Origin: an uncultured Butyricimonas sp.
GTDB taxonomy: Bacteria; Bacteroidota; Bacteroidia; Bacteroidales; Marinifilaceae
Length of the DNA stretch: 64,000 nucleotides
Assembly: GCA_944321845.1 (NCBI GenBank)
Contig: CALUMT010000004.1
Coordinates: forward strand, 1 to 64,000
Direction of reading: 5' to 3'
Shown here piece after piece: positions 16,321-26,266 of this stretch; position 1 is the stretch's first letter, and each line of letters begins with the position of its first letter. The translations under genes were made by a program, and so were the position numbers. The notes under the pieces are model-generated. The model was not told where the DNA came from, searched no databases, and saw nothing but the letters and a program-made list of their open reading frames with translations.

Positions 16321-19300
16321 ATGTATAAGATATTCATTACTATTAGCCTCCTTCTGCTATCATCGTCCTTAAAATCCCAAAACTGGGCTGATTCCGTGAT
16401 ACAAAAAATGAGTCTAGACCAAAAAATAGGACAACTGTTCATGCTACCAGCCTACAGCAATAAAAACGAAGAACATGAACAACAATTACTGGAAGCCATA
16501 AAAAAATACCATATCGGCGGTATCATATTCTTTCAAGGTACCCCGGTAAAACAGGCACTCATGACAAATCGCTTTCAAGCAGTCACAAAAATTCCTTTAT
16601 TCATCGGTATGGACGCCGAAGGCGGTGTCGGATGGCGCATAAAACCGGCAATAGAATTCCCGAATCAAACTCTTCAAGGGGCTATTCGGGACACCAACCT
16701 GATTTTCCGAATCGGGAGTGCCATCGGCAAACAATGCAGGACATTAGGCATACATATCAATTTCGCCCCCGTTGTTGACATCAATATAAATCCCAAGAAT
16801 CCGGTTATCGGAATCCGCTCTTTCGGGGAAGTAACAACAGAAGTCAGTTCCCGTTCCATAGCCTACGCTAAAGGCCTGGCCTCGCAAGATGTATTATCCG
16901 TTGCCAAACACTTTCCCGGACATGGAGACACGGACGTAGATTCTCACGAGGCATTACCCATCATCCGGCATAACAAACAACGACTTAACGAGGTAGAATT
17001 ATACCCGTTCAAACAACTCGTTGAAAGCGGAATCCCCGGGATTATGATCGCCCATTTAAACGTACCCACGTATGATTCCACGCACGTTCCCGCCTCCCTT
17101 TCTTACCATGTCGTGACAGAACTATTGCGAAACCAACTACATTTTAATGGCTTATGCTTCACAGATGCCCTAAACATGAAAGGAGTAACCAACAGCCACA
17201 AAAACGGAGATGCAGAACTATCCGCTCTATTGGCCGGCAATGACATTTGTCTGCAACCGGCAAATATCGAACAAGCCATAAAAAAAATAAAAAGCGCACT
17301 CAAAGAAGGACGAATCACGGAAGAATATATCAACGAGAAATGTCTCAGAATATTGAAGGCAAAAGAAAAATATGTACTTCCCCACTTAGCCCCCGTGGAC
17401 ACGGCCAAGCTAATCGAACGCCTATCATCACCCGAGGCGCAAGCCATTTTACAGGAGACCTATGCAGAAGCGATCACGCTTATCAAGAATAAAAACTGGT
17501 TACTCCCCCTTACCCGATTAGATACGCTACACATCGCTTCGCTTAATTTTGGGAAACGTTCCTGCAGCGATTTCGAGGAGACCCTAAGCAAATACGCTCC
17601 TTGTTCCCATTTTTCTGCTTCCCCATCCATTTCGCCCGACGAAGTAAAAAAATTGATAAACCAATTAAAACCATATAACTGCATCATCGTGTATAATAGT
17701 GCGGCGAAAAACACGGCAGGCAATTCATTCGGGGCAAGCAAACACCTGGCAGACATCATAAAACAACTGAAAGGGAAAAGAATCATATTCTGCCATCCGG
17801 CAATCCCCTACGGGGTTGATTATTACAGCCACCTTCCCATGGATGCCATACTACTAAGTTACTCCCAGGATCTCCCGGCGCAGCAATTCTTGGCACAGGC
17901 TATATTCGGGGGTATCCAGGTAAATGGCAAACTACCTGTAAAAATCAATTTTTCCTATCCGGCAGGCAGCGGACTGTCCACTCCCAAAGTCCGATTAGGT
18001 TATCATCTACCGGAGCTCAGTGGAGTAAATTCCTTTCGCCTGGAGAAAATCGACAGTCTCTGCAATGACGCCATCCGGCAAAAGGCGACTCCCGGTTGTC
18101 AAGTACTCATCGTAAAAAACGGTTTTGTGATATACAACAAGGCTTTCGGCTACCATACCTACAAAAAACAAACGCCCAATACCACAAATGATATTTATGA
18201 CCTTGCATCATTAACCAAAATTACCGCGACTACCCCTTGTGTCATGCAGCTGATTGACCAGCAGAAAATCGCCTTGGACACCCCCATCGGACATTATGAC
18301 TATGCCATTTCCCAATCCGATAAAAAAGATTTAACTACCCGGGAACTACTCCTACACATGTCGGGTTTGAAAGCCTCATTCCCATTCTTCCATCACGCCA
18401 TCGACTGGGAAAAGTTCTCCGGGAGGCTATTCAGCAGCCGTTATTCCAAGGCAAACAACACAAAATTACGAGAAAAACTGTATATCAACCCACGTTTCAA
18501 ATACCGGGACAGCACCTTCAATTTCTCCGGGGGAAAAGATTACCGAATGGTTTCTCCTGATTTCTATATACACAAAGACTTTCAGGATTCCATACATCTC
18601 CTGCTTCTAACCTCTGAATTACAAGTTCCCAAATATCGTTATAGCGATATCGGATTCGTACTATTAAAAGACATCGTGGAATCGCAAACGGCCACCCCCT
18701 TTGATATTTTCTGCCGGGAACAATTCTACTCCCGCCTGGGTGCCTACCACACGACATTCAATCCATACAGGACTCTACCGATGGAAAACATCATCCCCAG
18801 TTCAGAAGACCGCATATTTCGCAAATCTCACTTACAAGGTTATGTCCATGACCCTATCGCCGCCCTGCTTGGCGGAGTGTCCGGCAACGCGGGACTTTTC
18901 TCCACCGCGGAAGATTTGGCCAAAATCATGTACATATTCCTCAATCACGGTCAATACGGGGGTGAACATTACATAGACTCTTCAACCATTGCCCTTTTTA
19001 CCCGAGCACAACTCTCCCCGGAAAAAAACAGACGCGGATTAGGTTTTGACAAACCAGACCGCAACCCGGATAAGAGTCCTGCCTGTCCCCTGGCTCCGTT
19101 ATCCAGCTACGGACATACCGGATTCACGGGAACCTTTGCCTGGAATGATCCGGACAATCAACTCATCTACATATTCTTATCCAACAGGACCTACCCGAAT
19201 GAATACAACACGAAATTAATAAAGGAAAATATCCGAACTCGTGTTCAGGAAGTTATATACGAAGCCCTTCTACCTGTTCTCCCTCATGAAAGTATCTTAT

Positions 19301-19326
19301 CCCTTCCCATTCCCGGGAAAGATTAG
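16321..19326 (+). CDS. GH3 beta-N-acetylglucosaminidase fused to a serine beta-lactamase-fold domain
   Basis: This 1001-residue secreted protein starts at the ATG at 16321, which gives a clean signal peptide (MYKIFITISLLLLSSSLKSQ). The N-terminal half is a family 3 glycoside hydrolase: KHFPGHGDT is at about 196-204 and the probable nucleophile Asp lies in CFTDALNMKG (about 281). The KHFPGHGDT loop is that of NagZ-type enzymes acting on peptidoglycan sugars. After about residue 580 comes a class C beta-lactamase-like domain with SLTK (SxxK, about 629-632), YSDIGF (Tyr motif) and HTGFTG (KTG-like). Such domains often are peptidases or esterases. A cell-wall recycling role is inferred. Confidence 0.88.
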   Translation: MYKIFITISLLLLSSSLKSQNWADSVIQKMSLDQKIGQLFMLPAYSNKNEEHEQQLLEAIKKYHIGGIIFFQGTPVKQALMTNRFQAVTKIPLFIGMDAEGGVGWRIKPAIEFPNQTLQGAIRDTNLIFRIGSAIGKQCRTLGIHINFAPVVDININPKNPVIGIRSFGEVTTEVSSRSIAYAKGLASQDVLSVAKHFPGHGDTDVDSHEALPIIRHNKQRLNEVELYPFKQLVESGIPGIMIAHLNVPTYDSTHVPASLSYHVVTELLRNQLHFNGLCFTDALNMKGVTNSHKNGDAELSALLAGNDICLQPANIEQAIKKIKSALKEGRITEEYINEKCLRILKAKEKYVLPHLAPVDTAKLIERLSSPEAQAILQETYAEAITLIKNKNWLLPLTRLDTLHIASLNFGKRSCSDFEETLSKYAPCSHFSASPSISPDEVKKLINQLKPYNCIIVYNSAAKNTAGNSFGASKHLADIIKQLKGKRIIFCHPAIPYGVDYYSHLPMDAILLSYSQDLPAQQFLAQAIFGGIQVNGKLPVKINFSYPAGSGLSTPKVRLGYHLPELSGVNSFRLEKIDSLCNDAIRQKATPGCQVLIVKNGFVIYNKAFGYHTYKKQTPNTTNDIYDLASLTKITATTPCVMQLIDQQKIALDTPIGHYDYAISQSDKKDLTTRELLLHMSGLKASFPFFHHAIDWEKFSGRLFSSRYSKANNTKLREKLYINPRFKYRDSTFNFSGGKDYRMVSPDFYIHKDFQDSIHLLLLTSELQVPKYRYSDIGFVLLKDIVESQTATPFDIFCREQFYSRLGAYHTTFNPYRTLPMENIIPSSEDRIFRKSHLQGYVHDPIAALLGGVSGNAGLFSTAEDLAKIMYIFLNHGQYGGEHYIDSSTIALFTRAQLSPEKNRRGLGFDKPDRNPDKSPACPLAPLSSYGHTGFTGTFAWNDPDNQLIYIFLSNRTYPNEYNTKLIKENIRTRVQEVIYEALLPVLPHESILSLPIPGKD

Positions 19327-19395
19327 AGAAATAATTCCGTATATTTAGAATGAATATAAAATACCCTGTTCTGTTTTACAATAACGAAAAATAGA

Positions 19396-19403
19396 TACTT
19401 TTG
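19396..19403 (+). promoter_or_regulatory. -7 box of the sdhCAB operon
   Basis: TACTTTTG is a full -7 match, 44 bases before the sdhC ATG. The bases 19-21 bp upstream (TGTTTT) are only a weak -33 match. Confidence 0.55.
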
Positions 19404-19447
19404 CGGACGGAAAGAATTTATACAGTTATCAATAAATAAACTTAATT

Positions 19448-20143
19448 ATGAGCAATTTCTTAACATCGTCGATTGGGAAAAAGTTCATCCTGAGTTTATC
19501 GGGACTTTTTCTTATTGCGTTTTTGTGCGTTCACTTAGCACTGAATCTACTGTTGATCTTCGATAACAGTGGAGACTTATTCAACATCGGGGCTCACTTT
19601 ATGGCCACGAATCCGATCATTAAAATCGTAGAACCGATTTTGGCTATTGGATTCATTCTCCATATCGTGTTGGCTAGTATCCTGACTATCCAGAACCAAA
19701 AAGCCCGCCCCATCAAGTATGCCCGTCGTAATCAAGGCGGCAACTGCGAATGGTCATCCCGCAACATGTACATCCTCGGGGCTGTTGTGTTGATTTTCTT
19801 GGCCGTTCACCTTTACAATTTCTGGTGGAACATTAAATTCCCGACTCTTGGAACGCCTTTAGCAGAAACCACCGTTGACGGTGTTGCAATGGAAGACACC
19901 TATCTATTGGTATCCAGCTTATTCAAGACAAGTGTAGTTTATTGCTTACTATACATCTTGGGCGGTATTTTCTTGGGATTACACCTTACTCACGGATTCT
20001 GGTCCGCTTTCCAGTCCATCGGTTTCTGTAACCAAATCTGGAGAAAAAGACTTGAATGTCTGGCAAAAATCTTCGCTTTCATCATTGCAGTAGGATTTTG
20101 CATTATCCCGCTTTACTTCATGTTAGGATTCGCGGGCAACTAA
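19448..20143 (+). CDS. sdhC: Succinate dehydrogenase/fumarate reductase cytochrome b subunit
   Basis: This 231-residue membrane protein has five hydrophobic segments (about 13-35, 60-80, 105-125, 150-175 and 200-225) with His residues suited to ligate heme b. It matches the single-subunit diheme anchor of Bacteroidetes and epsilon-proteobacterial enzymes. In anaerobic Bacteroidales the complex works mostly as a fumarate reductase that takes electrons from menaquinol. It is the first gene of sdhCAB, 27 bases before sdhA. Confidence 0.92.
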   Translation: MSNFLTSSIGKKFILSLSGLFLIAFLCVHLALNLLLIFDNSGDLFNIGAHFMATNPIIKIVEPILAIGFILHIVLASILTIQNQKARPIKYARRNQGGNCEWSSRNMYILGAVVLIFLAVHLYNFWWNIKFPTLGTPLAETTVDGVAMEDTYLLVSSLFKTSVVYCLLYILGGIFLGLHLTHGFWSAFQSIGFCNQIWRKRLECLAKIFAFIIAVGFCIIPLYFMLGFAGN

Positions 20144-20170
20144 TTTATTCATGATTAAATAGACAACGTT

Positions 20171-22111
20171 ATGACAGAATTAAACGCCAAAATACCTGCG
20201 GGACCGTTAGCCGAAAAATGGTCAAACCACAAAGCACATATCGGAGTGGTAAGCCCCGCCAACAAAAAGAAATTAGATATCATCGTGGTAGGGACCGGAC
20301 TTGCCGGAGGTTCTGCTGCAGCCAGTTTGGCTGAATTAGGTTACAATGTAACCGCTTTCTGCTACCAGGATTCTCCCCGCCGCGCACACTCCATCGCTGC
20401 CCAGGGAGGTATCAATGCCGCCAAGAACTACACGAATGACAATGACTCCGTGTACAGATTGTTCTATGAAACAATCAAGGGTGGTGACTACCGCGCACGT
20501 GAAGCTAATGTTTACCGTTTGGCCGAAGTAAGTAACAACATCATCGACCAATGCGTGGCTCAAGGTGTTCCTTTCGCCCGTGATTACGGCGGTTTGCTGG
20601 CCAACCGTTCTTTCGGTGGAGCATTGGTTAGCCGTACGTTCTATGCCCGCGGTCAGACCGGACAGCAATTGTTGTTGGGTTGCTACAGCGCCATGAACCG
20701 TCAAATCGCCAAAGGGAAAGTAAAAGTATACAACCGCCACGAAGTATTGGACGTTGTTGTAGTTGACGGTAAGGCAAGAGGTGTTATCGCCCGTAACCTG
20801 GTGACCGGACAAATTGAACGTTTCGGGGCACATGCCGTTGTATTGGCAACGGGAGGATACGGTAACGTATTCTTCTTGTCCACGAATGCCATGGGATGTA
20901 ACGGTAGCGCTGCATGGCAGGCCTACAAACGTGGTGCCATGTTCGGAAATCCCTGCTTCGTGCAGATTCACCCGACTTGTATCCCCGTTCACGGAGAACA
21001 ACAAAGTAAATTGACATTGATGTCTGAATCCTTACGTAATGATGGACGTGTATGGGTTCCGAAAAAAATAGAGGATGCCAAGAAATTACAAAAAGGCGAA
21101 CTCAACCCGAATGATATTCCGGACGAAGACCGTGACTTCTATCTGGAACGTCGTTATCCGGCATTCGGTAACTTGGTTCCTCGTGACGTTGCATCCCGTG
21201 CCGCAAAAGAAAGATGCGACGCTGGTTTCGGTGTAAACAATACAGGTAAAGCCGTATTCCTGGACTTCAAGTATGCGATCAAAGAACTCGGAGAAGATGT
21301 TATTCGTGAACGCTACGGGAACTTGTTCCAGATGTACGAGAAAATCACCGCTGTTGACCCGTACCACAATCCGATGATGATTTATCCGGCTATCCACTAT
21401 TCCATGGGTGGTCTTTGGGTTGACTACAACTTGATGACAACCATCCCGGGACTGTACGCTATCGGTGAATGTAACTTCTCTGATCACGGTGCTAACCGTT
21501 TGGGTGCATCCGCTTTGATGCAAGGTTTGGCTGACGGATATTTCATCCTGCCTTACACCATCGGTGACTACCTGGCAAACGAAATCCGGACCCCGAAAAT
21601 CAACACCAACACGAAGGAATTCGACGAGGCCGAGAAACATGTAACCGACCGTTTACGCAAATTATACGATATCAAGGGTACGAAATCACCAGACCACTTC
21701 CATAAACTGTTAGGCCACATCATGTGGGACTACATCGGAATGGCCCGTGACAAAGCAGGTTTGGAAAAAGCAATCAAAATGATTGCCGACTTGAAGGCCG
21801 AATTCTACAAAGACCTGCGTATCACCGGTGAATTCACCGCTATGAACAATGAACTTGAAAAAGCAGGACGTGTTGCTGACTTCTTCGAGATTGCCGATTT
21901 GATGGCCCGTGACGCTTTGAACCGTAACGAATCCTGCGGTGGACACTTCCGCTTGGAATCCGTAACCGAAGAAGGCGAGGCTAAACGTGATGACGAACAC
22001 TACGCTTATGTTTCCGTATGGGAATACAAGGGCGACAACCAAGATCCTGAAATGCACAAGGAACCGCTCGTGTTCGAAAACATCAAGCTCGCTCAACGTT
22101 CATATAAATAA
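20171..22111 (+). CDS. sdhA: Fumarate reductase/succinate dehydrogenase flavoprotein subunit
   Basis: This 646-residue catalytic subunit carries covalent FAD. The dinucleotide-binding loop is [19 protein letters not shown] (about 37-55), and the FAD-linking His is in [15 protein letters not shown]. Active-site blocks include QIHPTCIP and the GGLWVDYN region. Length and internal order are those of the non-classical (Bacteroidetes/epsilon) type. It converts fumarate to succinate in anaerobic respiration. Codon use and spacing fit one operon with sdhC and sdhB. Confidence 0.95.
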   Translation: MTELNAKIPAGPLAEKWSNHKAHIGVVSPANKKKLDIIVVGTGLAGGSAAASLAELGYNVTAFCYQDSPRRAHSIAAQGGINAAKNYTNDNDSVYRLFYETIKGGDYRAREANVYRLAEVSNNIIDQCVAQGVPFARDYGGLLANRSFGGALVSRTFYARGQTGQQLLLGCYSAMNRQIAKGKVKVYNRHEVLDVVVVDGKARGVIARNLVTGQIERFGAHAVVLATGGYGNVFFLSTNAMGCNGSAAWQAYKRGAMFGNPCFVQIHPTCIPVHGEQQSKLTLMSESLRNDGRVWVPKKIEDAKKLQKGELNPNDIPDEDRDFYLERRYPAFGNLVPRDVASRAAKERCDAGFGVNNTGKAVFLDFKYAIKELGEDVIRERYGNLFQMYEKITAVDPYHNPMMIYPAIHYSMGGLWVDYNLMTTIPGLYAIGECNFSDHGANRLGASALMQGLADGYFILPYTIGDYLANEIRTPKINTNTKEFDEAEKHVTDRLRKLYDIKGTKSPDHFHKLLGHIMWDYIGMARDKAGLEKAIKMIADLKAEFYKDLRITGEFTAMNNELEKAGRVADFFEIADLMARDALNRNESCGGHFRLESVTEEGEAKRDDEHYAYVSVWEYKGDNQDPEMHKEPLVFENIKLAQRSYK

Positions 22112-22132
22112 TCGTAATAAAAGAATATCATT

Positions 22133-22894
22133 ATGGCAGACAAAATATTAAAAGAACTAACCCTAAAGATATGGCGTCAAAAGGATGCGAAATCTAAAGG
22201 TGGGTTTGAAACATACAAAATTCACAATGTTTCTACCGGTAGCTCATTCCTGGAAATGCTCGATATCTTGAACGAGCAATTGGTAAGTGAAAACAAAGAA
22301 CCGGTAGCTTTTGACCATGATTGCCGCGAAGGTATCTGCGGAACTTGTAGTTTGTTCATTGACGGCCGCGCACACGGACCAGACGATGATGTAACCACTT
22401 GTCAATTGCACATGCGCCGTTTCGAGGATGGAGCCACCATCACTATTGAACCCTGGCGTTGCGGTGCCTTCCCTGTAATTAAGGACTTGATCGTGGACCG
22501 CGGTGCTTACGAGAAAATCCTCCAAGCCGGTGGTTACGTGTCCGTGAACACGGGTGGAGTTCCTGATGGTAATGCAATTCCTATTCCGAAGGATAAAGCG
22601 GATGAAGCTATGGATGCCGCCGCTTGTATTGGATGCGGAGCTTGTGCCGCTACTTGTAAGAACTCCTCGGCCATGTTGTTCGTGGCTGCCAAGGTATCAC
22701 AATTGGCTCTTCTCCCGCAAGGAAAAGTTGAAGCAGCCCGCCGTGCCAAGGCCATGGTTGCCAAAATGGATGAACTCGGATTCGGTAACTGTACCAACAC
22801 CGGAGCTTGCGAATCCGAGTGTCCGAAGAGCATCTCTATCGAGCACATTGCCCGCTTGAACAGAGAGTTCTTAAAGGCCAAATTAAAAGACTAA
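22133..22894 (+). CDS. sdhB: Fumarate reductase/succinate dehydrogenase iron-sulfur subunit
   Basis: This 253-residue subunit carries electrons from the heme anchor to FAD. A plant-type [2Fe-2S] site is formed by CREGICGTC (about 63-71) and the later CQLH. The C-terminal ferredoxin half has [12 protein letters not shown] (about 165-176) and [12 protein letters not shown] (about 222-233), giving the [4Fe-4S] and [3Fe-4S] clusters. A terminator with a UUCG loop follows at once. Confidence 0.95.
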   Translation: MADKILKELTLKIWRQKDAKSKGGFETYKIHNVSTGSSFLEMLDILNEQLVSENKEPVAFDHDCREGICGTCSLFIDGRAHGPDDDVTTCQLHMRRFEDGATITIEPWRCGAFPVIKDLIVDRGAYEKILQAGGYVSVNTGGVPDGNAIPIPKDKADEAMDAAACIGCGACAATCKNSSAMLFVAAKVSQLALLPQGKVEAARRAKAMVAKMDELGFGNCTNTGACESECPKSISIEHIARLNREFLKAKLKD

Positions 22895-22914
22895 ATCTTT
22901 TTAAGAACCAATAC

Positions 22915-22944
22915 AAAAAACGCCTCTTTCGAGAGGCGTTTTTT
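22915..22944 (+). terminator. Terminator of sdhCAB
   Basis: CGCCTCT (22921-22927) and AGAGGCG (22932-22938) are closed by a TTCG tetraloop and flanked by A6 and T6. A strong factor-independent terminator. Confidence 0.92.
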
Positions 22945-22963
22945 CATTCTCACCAAGATATAC

Positions 22964-22971
22964 TATCTTCG
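22964..22971 (+). promoter_or_regulatory. -7 box of the alpha/beta hydrolase gene
   Basis: TATCTTCG matches seven of eight consensus bases, 41 bases before the start codon at 23013. Confidence 0.4.
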
Positions 22972-23012
22972 CACGGGCAAATCCCAAACGACACAAATAA
23001 CAACCACAATCC

Positions 23013-23783
23013 ATGAAACTATTCTTCAGGGAAATCGGCCAAGGCAAACCACTGCTCATTCTCCACGGATTATGGGGAGCTTCAGAGAATTGGTTACCGG
23101 TTGCACACCTGCTGCAACAACAATTCAGGATAATACTTCCAGACATCCGTAATCACGGACAATCTCCACACGCCGAGGAGATGAATTACCAGGCCATGAG
23201 CGACGACATTATCGAACTCATCCACGATCTCCACCTCCCTTGTCCCCCTTCCATCGTGGGCCACTCCATGGGAGGAAAGATTCTCATGACTCTACTGCTC
23301 AAACAACCGGAACTCGTGGACAAACCCCTCGTCGTGGACATAGCTCCCCTCTCTTACTCCAGCAAGGACGGTGGCAGCCATAATAAAATCATCCATTTCA
23401 TGGGCACCTTCGATCTCTCCCGATACTCATCCTGGACCCTCCTGAAAAAAGCTATTCAACAACATTTCCCCACGGAACGAGGGCAACAACTCTTCCTGAA
23501 AAACATCCGTAAAACCAGCTCCGGTTTCCAATGGAAAATAAATCATACCGCCATTGGGCGCCATTTCGATGAAATAAGTGGCAATCCACCCGCCCAGCCT
23601 CATGCCTCCTATGACAAAGACATCACCTTCGTGAAAGGCGAATATTCACACCTCATCCCAGGATTGGAATGCCTGCAGACACAATTTCCGGCTGCCCGTC
23701 TGATCCAAATCCCCGGATGCGGACATTGGATTCACAGCGAACAGCCGGAAAAGCTGGCCGAGATAATTAAAACACATTGCTAA
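23013..23783 (+). CDS. Alpha/beta-fold hydrolase (YbfF-like)
   Basis: This 256-residue cytoplasmic hydrolase has an oxyanion strand LLILHGLWGASENW, the nucleophile elbow GHSMGGK (about residues 83-89), and a late His in CGHWIHSEQP. The short length and sequence pattern are like the YbfF esterase group, which act on short acyl esters or acyl-CoA in vitro. The natural substrate cannot be read from the sequence. Its last 17 bases overlap the end of the convergent lipoprotein gene. Confidence 0.82.
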   Translation: MKLFFREIGQGKPLLILHGLWGASENWLPVAHLLQQQFRIILPDIRNHGQSPHAEEMNYQAMSDDIIELIHDLHLPCPPSIVGHSMGGKILMTLLLKQPELVDKPLVVDIAPLSYSSKDGGSHNKIIHFMGTFDLSRYSSWTLLKKAIQQHFPTERGQQLFLKNIRKTSSGFQWKINHTAIGRHFDEISGNPPAQPHASYDKDITFVKGEYSHLIPGLECLQTQFPAARLIQIPGCGHWIHSEQPEKLAEIIKTHC

Positions 23784-24813
23784 AATTTCCCACGGCTGTG
23801 GCGTACAATACAGCCTGCAAATTAACCGAGGTATACACGTCTCCGGCCCCTACTCCCGATTCCAGCAGTATCACCGACAGGCGAGCCTTGCAGGGAGTAT
23901 CGGCCTTTACCTCGTTCAGGCGGTTAATCACTCCCATCGTGTTCGTCGTAATATCCAAACTATTCCTTTCCCCTTCCAGCAATGAGGAAACGAAATAAGG
24001 GTTCAATTCATCCCCTTCAGCATAGATTGTCACCTGATAATAGACCCCTTCCCTTGCCAAGGAATTCCAGGAAACATTAATACCGTTCTCCCCCTTGTCC
24101 AGGTTGCCCCACTTGACATTAATATCATTCCACGACATCTGGTCAAAATTATTTTTGCCCACCTCATCATCAAATTTCATGAAATCCCCGGAACCGATCC
24201 GACAAGAAAAACGCACACGGACATCCTCGTTCGGATGTTCAATCTTACCGCCCCAAGCCTCTCCGGACTTTTCCAGTTTCACTCTCCCCTCCTCCGTATC
24301 TGACAGCAACACGTAGGCATCTCGAACATTTTTGCTTCCAGCAAGAGAAAAACCCAACCGAGTCGTAAAACCCTCACTCCCGGCCGTACCGTTAAACTCA
24401 TTCACCCAGTAAGCATCTCCCGTCAGCGACCGCAAATTCTCGTCACTCGTGTACTCGCGTGCCCCCCAACCGATTACGCTCAATGTATTTTTATTGCAAT
24501 CAAGGACCCGCCAGTTTTCCCGTTCATCCTCCCAATTCATGATCAGATTATTCTCATCTGCACTCCACGTCCCCCGTCTCGTCGTCTGCCGACCGGCAAA
24601 CTCCTTTTCCATCACATCATGATTTGTACTGAAATACAACACCTCCACCACGTCGTTTGATGAATAATCCCACCTGTCCCAGCAACCATTATAGAACCAA
24701 TCCCGCCCCGTCAACTGCTGCTCCTCCAAAAGGAATTCCTCGTCATCATCACTACATCCAAAGAACAAATTCAGGCACAACATAGCACCTCCAATAGCTA
24801 ATTTTCTCATCAT
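23767..24813 (-). CDS. Surface lipoprotein of unknown function
   Basis: I do not recognise the family. The 348-residue protein has a lipoprotein signal (MMRKLAIGGAMLCLNLFFGC, Cys20) followed by SDDDEE, a strong match to the acidic signal that sends Bacteroides lipoproteins to the cell surface. Residues 25-115 resemble the small lipocalin-like domains found in such proteins (short strands with W and N, such as TRRGTWSADENNLIMNW). The rest is rich in beta strands and Asp/Asn, without catalytic motif. A full -7 box, TAACTTTG, lies at 24836-24843. It is monocistronic and convergent with the hydrolase gene. Confidence 0.7.
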   Translation of the reverse strand: MMRKLAIGGAMLCLNLFFGCSDDDEEFLLEEQQLTGRDWFYNGCWDRWDYSSNDVVEVLYFSTNHDVMEKEFAGRQTTRRGTWSADENNLIMNWEDERENWRVLDCNKNTLSVIGWGAREYTSDENLRSLTGDAYWVNEFNGTAGSEGFTTRLGFSLAGSKNVRDAYVLLSDTEEGRVKLEKSGEAWGGKIEHPNEDVRVRFSCRIGSGDFMKFDDEVGKNNFDQMSWNDINVKWGNLDKGENGINVSWNSLAREGVYYQVTIYAEGDELNPYFVSSLLEGERNSLDITTNTMGVINRLNEVKADTPCKARLSVILLESGVGAGDVYTSVNLQAVLYATAVGNFSNVF

Positions 24814-24835
24814 TACAACCTTTAAAATATTACAT

Positions 24836-24843
24836 CAAAGTTA
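24836..24843 (-). promoter_or_regulatory. -7 box of the surface lipoprotein gene
   Basis: TAACTTTG on the minus strand is a full -7 match 22 bases before the start at 24813. No TTTG at the standard distance. Confidence 0.5.
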
Positions 24844-24886
24844 CAAAATTACCCCACAAATCATCCGGCATGAATCATGAAATAAT

Positions 24887-24894
24887 TATCTTTG
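24887..24894 (+). promoter_or_regulatory. -7 box of manA
   Basis: TATCTTTG is a full -7 match 37 bases before the manA start. No -33 box at the standard distance. Confidence 0.55.
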
Positions 24895-24931
24895 TTCCTA
24901 GTACAAGAATTATGCCTAAAACGAGAAACAC

Positions 24932-25900
24932 ATGCTATATCCCTTAAAATTTCATCCCCTTCTCAAGCGCAAGATCTGGGGAGGCGAACGTCTGGCAGCC
25001 AAAAGCACAGAACACCTTCATGACATCGGCGAGAGCTGGGAAATATCTGCCGTGGAGGACAATATCTCCGTCGTATCCAACGGTCTGCTCGCGGACAACG
25101 ACCTGCAGGAACTCATAGAAGTATACATGGGCGAACTCGTGGGAGACAAGGTATACGAACAATTCGGCATCGAGTTTCCCCTCCTCATCAAGTATATCGA
25201 CGCCACGGACAATCTCTCCGTGCAGGTGCACCCGGACGACGAGACGGCCCGGGAACGCCATAATGCTTACGGGAAAACAGAAATGTGGTACGTCGTCGAT
25301 GCCGATCCCGGGGCCTCGCTCATACTCGGCTTCAATCGGGAAACTGACAAAAGCGAATACCTGCAGGCTCTCCATGCCGGTCGGCTGCCCGAACTGCTGC
25401 ACACGGAAACTGTACACCCCGGCGACACCTTCTTTGTCCCGGCAGGTCTCGTGCATGCCATCAACAAAGGATGTTTCATCGCCGAGATTCAACAAACCTC
25501 CGACATCACCTACCGCATCCACGATTACAACCGATTGGGCCCAGACGGCCAACCACGGGAACTACACACGGATCTGGCAACCGATGTCATCGACTACAGC
25601 TACCATCCCCGTCACCGGGTGAATTACACCCCGACCGACAATACCCCCGTGCAACTGGTCAAGTGTCCCTACTTTACCACGAATCTTCTCGTGCTCGACC
25701 GGGATCTGGAACGGGATTATTTTCGGCTGGACTCCTTTGTCATTTACATGTGCCTCCAGGGACGTTTTACCATCACTACCGGAGAATGTGACCCCGTACT
25801 CGTGAAACAAGGCGAAACGGTACTGATCCCCGCCTGTTTCAAGAACATCACCCTCTATCCTGACGAAGTGACCCGCCTGCTTGAAATATATATTGATTGA
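24932..25900 (+). CDS. manA: Mannose-6-phosphate isomerase, class I
   Basis: This enzyme interconverts mannose 6-phosphate and fructose 6-phosphate. The 322-residue size is that of the short cupin form in Bacteroidetes and Firmicutes. Zinc ligands are seen in VQVHPDDE (Gln and His) and GKTEMWYV (Glu), with the later His in LVHAINKG. The active-site Arg block is SDITYRIHDYNR. It is followed by a strong hairpin at 25908-25950. No capsule or mannose genes are adjacent. Confidence 0.92.
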   Translation: MLYPLKFHPLLKRKIWGGERLAAKSTEHLHDIGESWEISAVEDNISVVSNGLLADNDLQELIEVYMGELVGDKVYEQFGIEFPLLIKYIDATDNLSVQVHPDDETARERHNAYGKTEMWYVVDADPGASLILGFNRETDKSEYLQALHAGRLPELLHTETVHPGDTFFVPAGLVHAINKGCFIAEIQQTSDITYRIHDYNRLGPDGQPRELHTDLATDVIDYSYHPRHRVNYTPTDNTPVQLVKCPYFTTNLLVLDRDLERDYFRLDSFVIYMCLQGRFTITTGECDPVLVKQGETVLIPACFKNITLYPDEVTRLLEIYID

Positions 25901-25907
25901 TCCTCTC

Positions 25908-25950
25908 CCCGGGAACGGACGAAAAAAATTTGCATTTCCCCGTTCCCGGG
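25908..25950 (+). terminator. Hairpin after manA, probable terminator
   Basis: CCCGGGAACGG (25908-25918) and CCGTTCCCGGG (25940-25950) form an 11-bp G+C-rich stem with a 21-base loop that contains A7. There is no T tract after the stem, so termination is not certain. Confidence 0.5.
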
Positions 25951-26231
25951 AGAAAAGGACATACCCCCACACCATCACTCTCCATTACAGTCTCCAAGCC
26001 TCCCTCGCTCTACCCGCTTTTTCTCCATCCTCTCTCCATCACAAGAGAGTAACTCATCAAAAGCCACATTCAACCGCTAAAACCAGCAAGTGATCAGCAG
26101 GAAATCAGCCAATCAACAGACTCTATCATAAATCCATGTCAAGGAAAGCCCGAGCAGCATCCCTCAATGAGGCAATTCCTATTTCTCCACAAAAAAATCC
26201 ATCCTGAAACAAAGAGAAAAGAATAAATACC
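25951..26231. other. Noncoding spacer without recognisable content
   Basis: This stretch between manA and the phosphoesterase gene is pyrimidine rich at first and A rich later. I see no gene, RNA or clear repeat in it. Confidence 0.4.
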
Positions 26232-26239
26232 TACCTTCG
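26232..26239 (+). promoter_or_regulatory. -7 box of the phosphoesterase gene
   Basis: TACCTTCG matches seven of eight consensus bases, 27 bases before the start codon. Confidence 0.4.
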
Positions 26240-26266
26240 TGCATACTAACGAACAACCACTTTACC

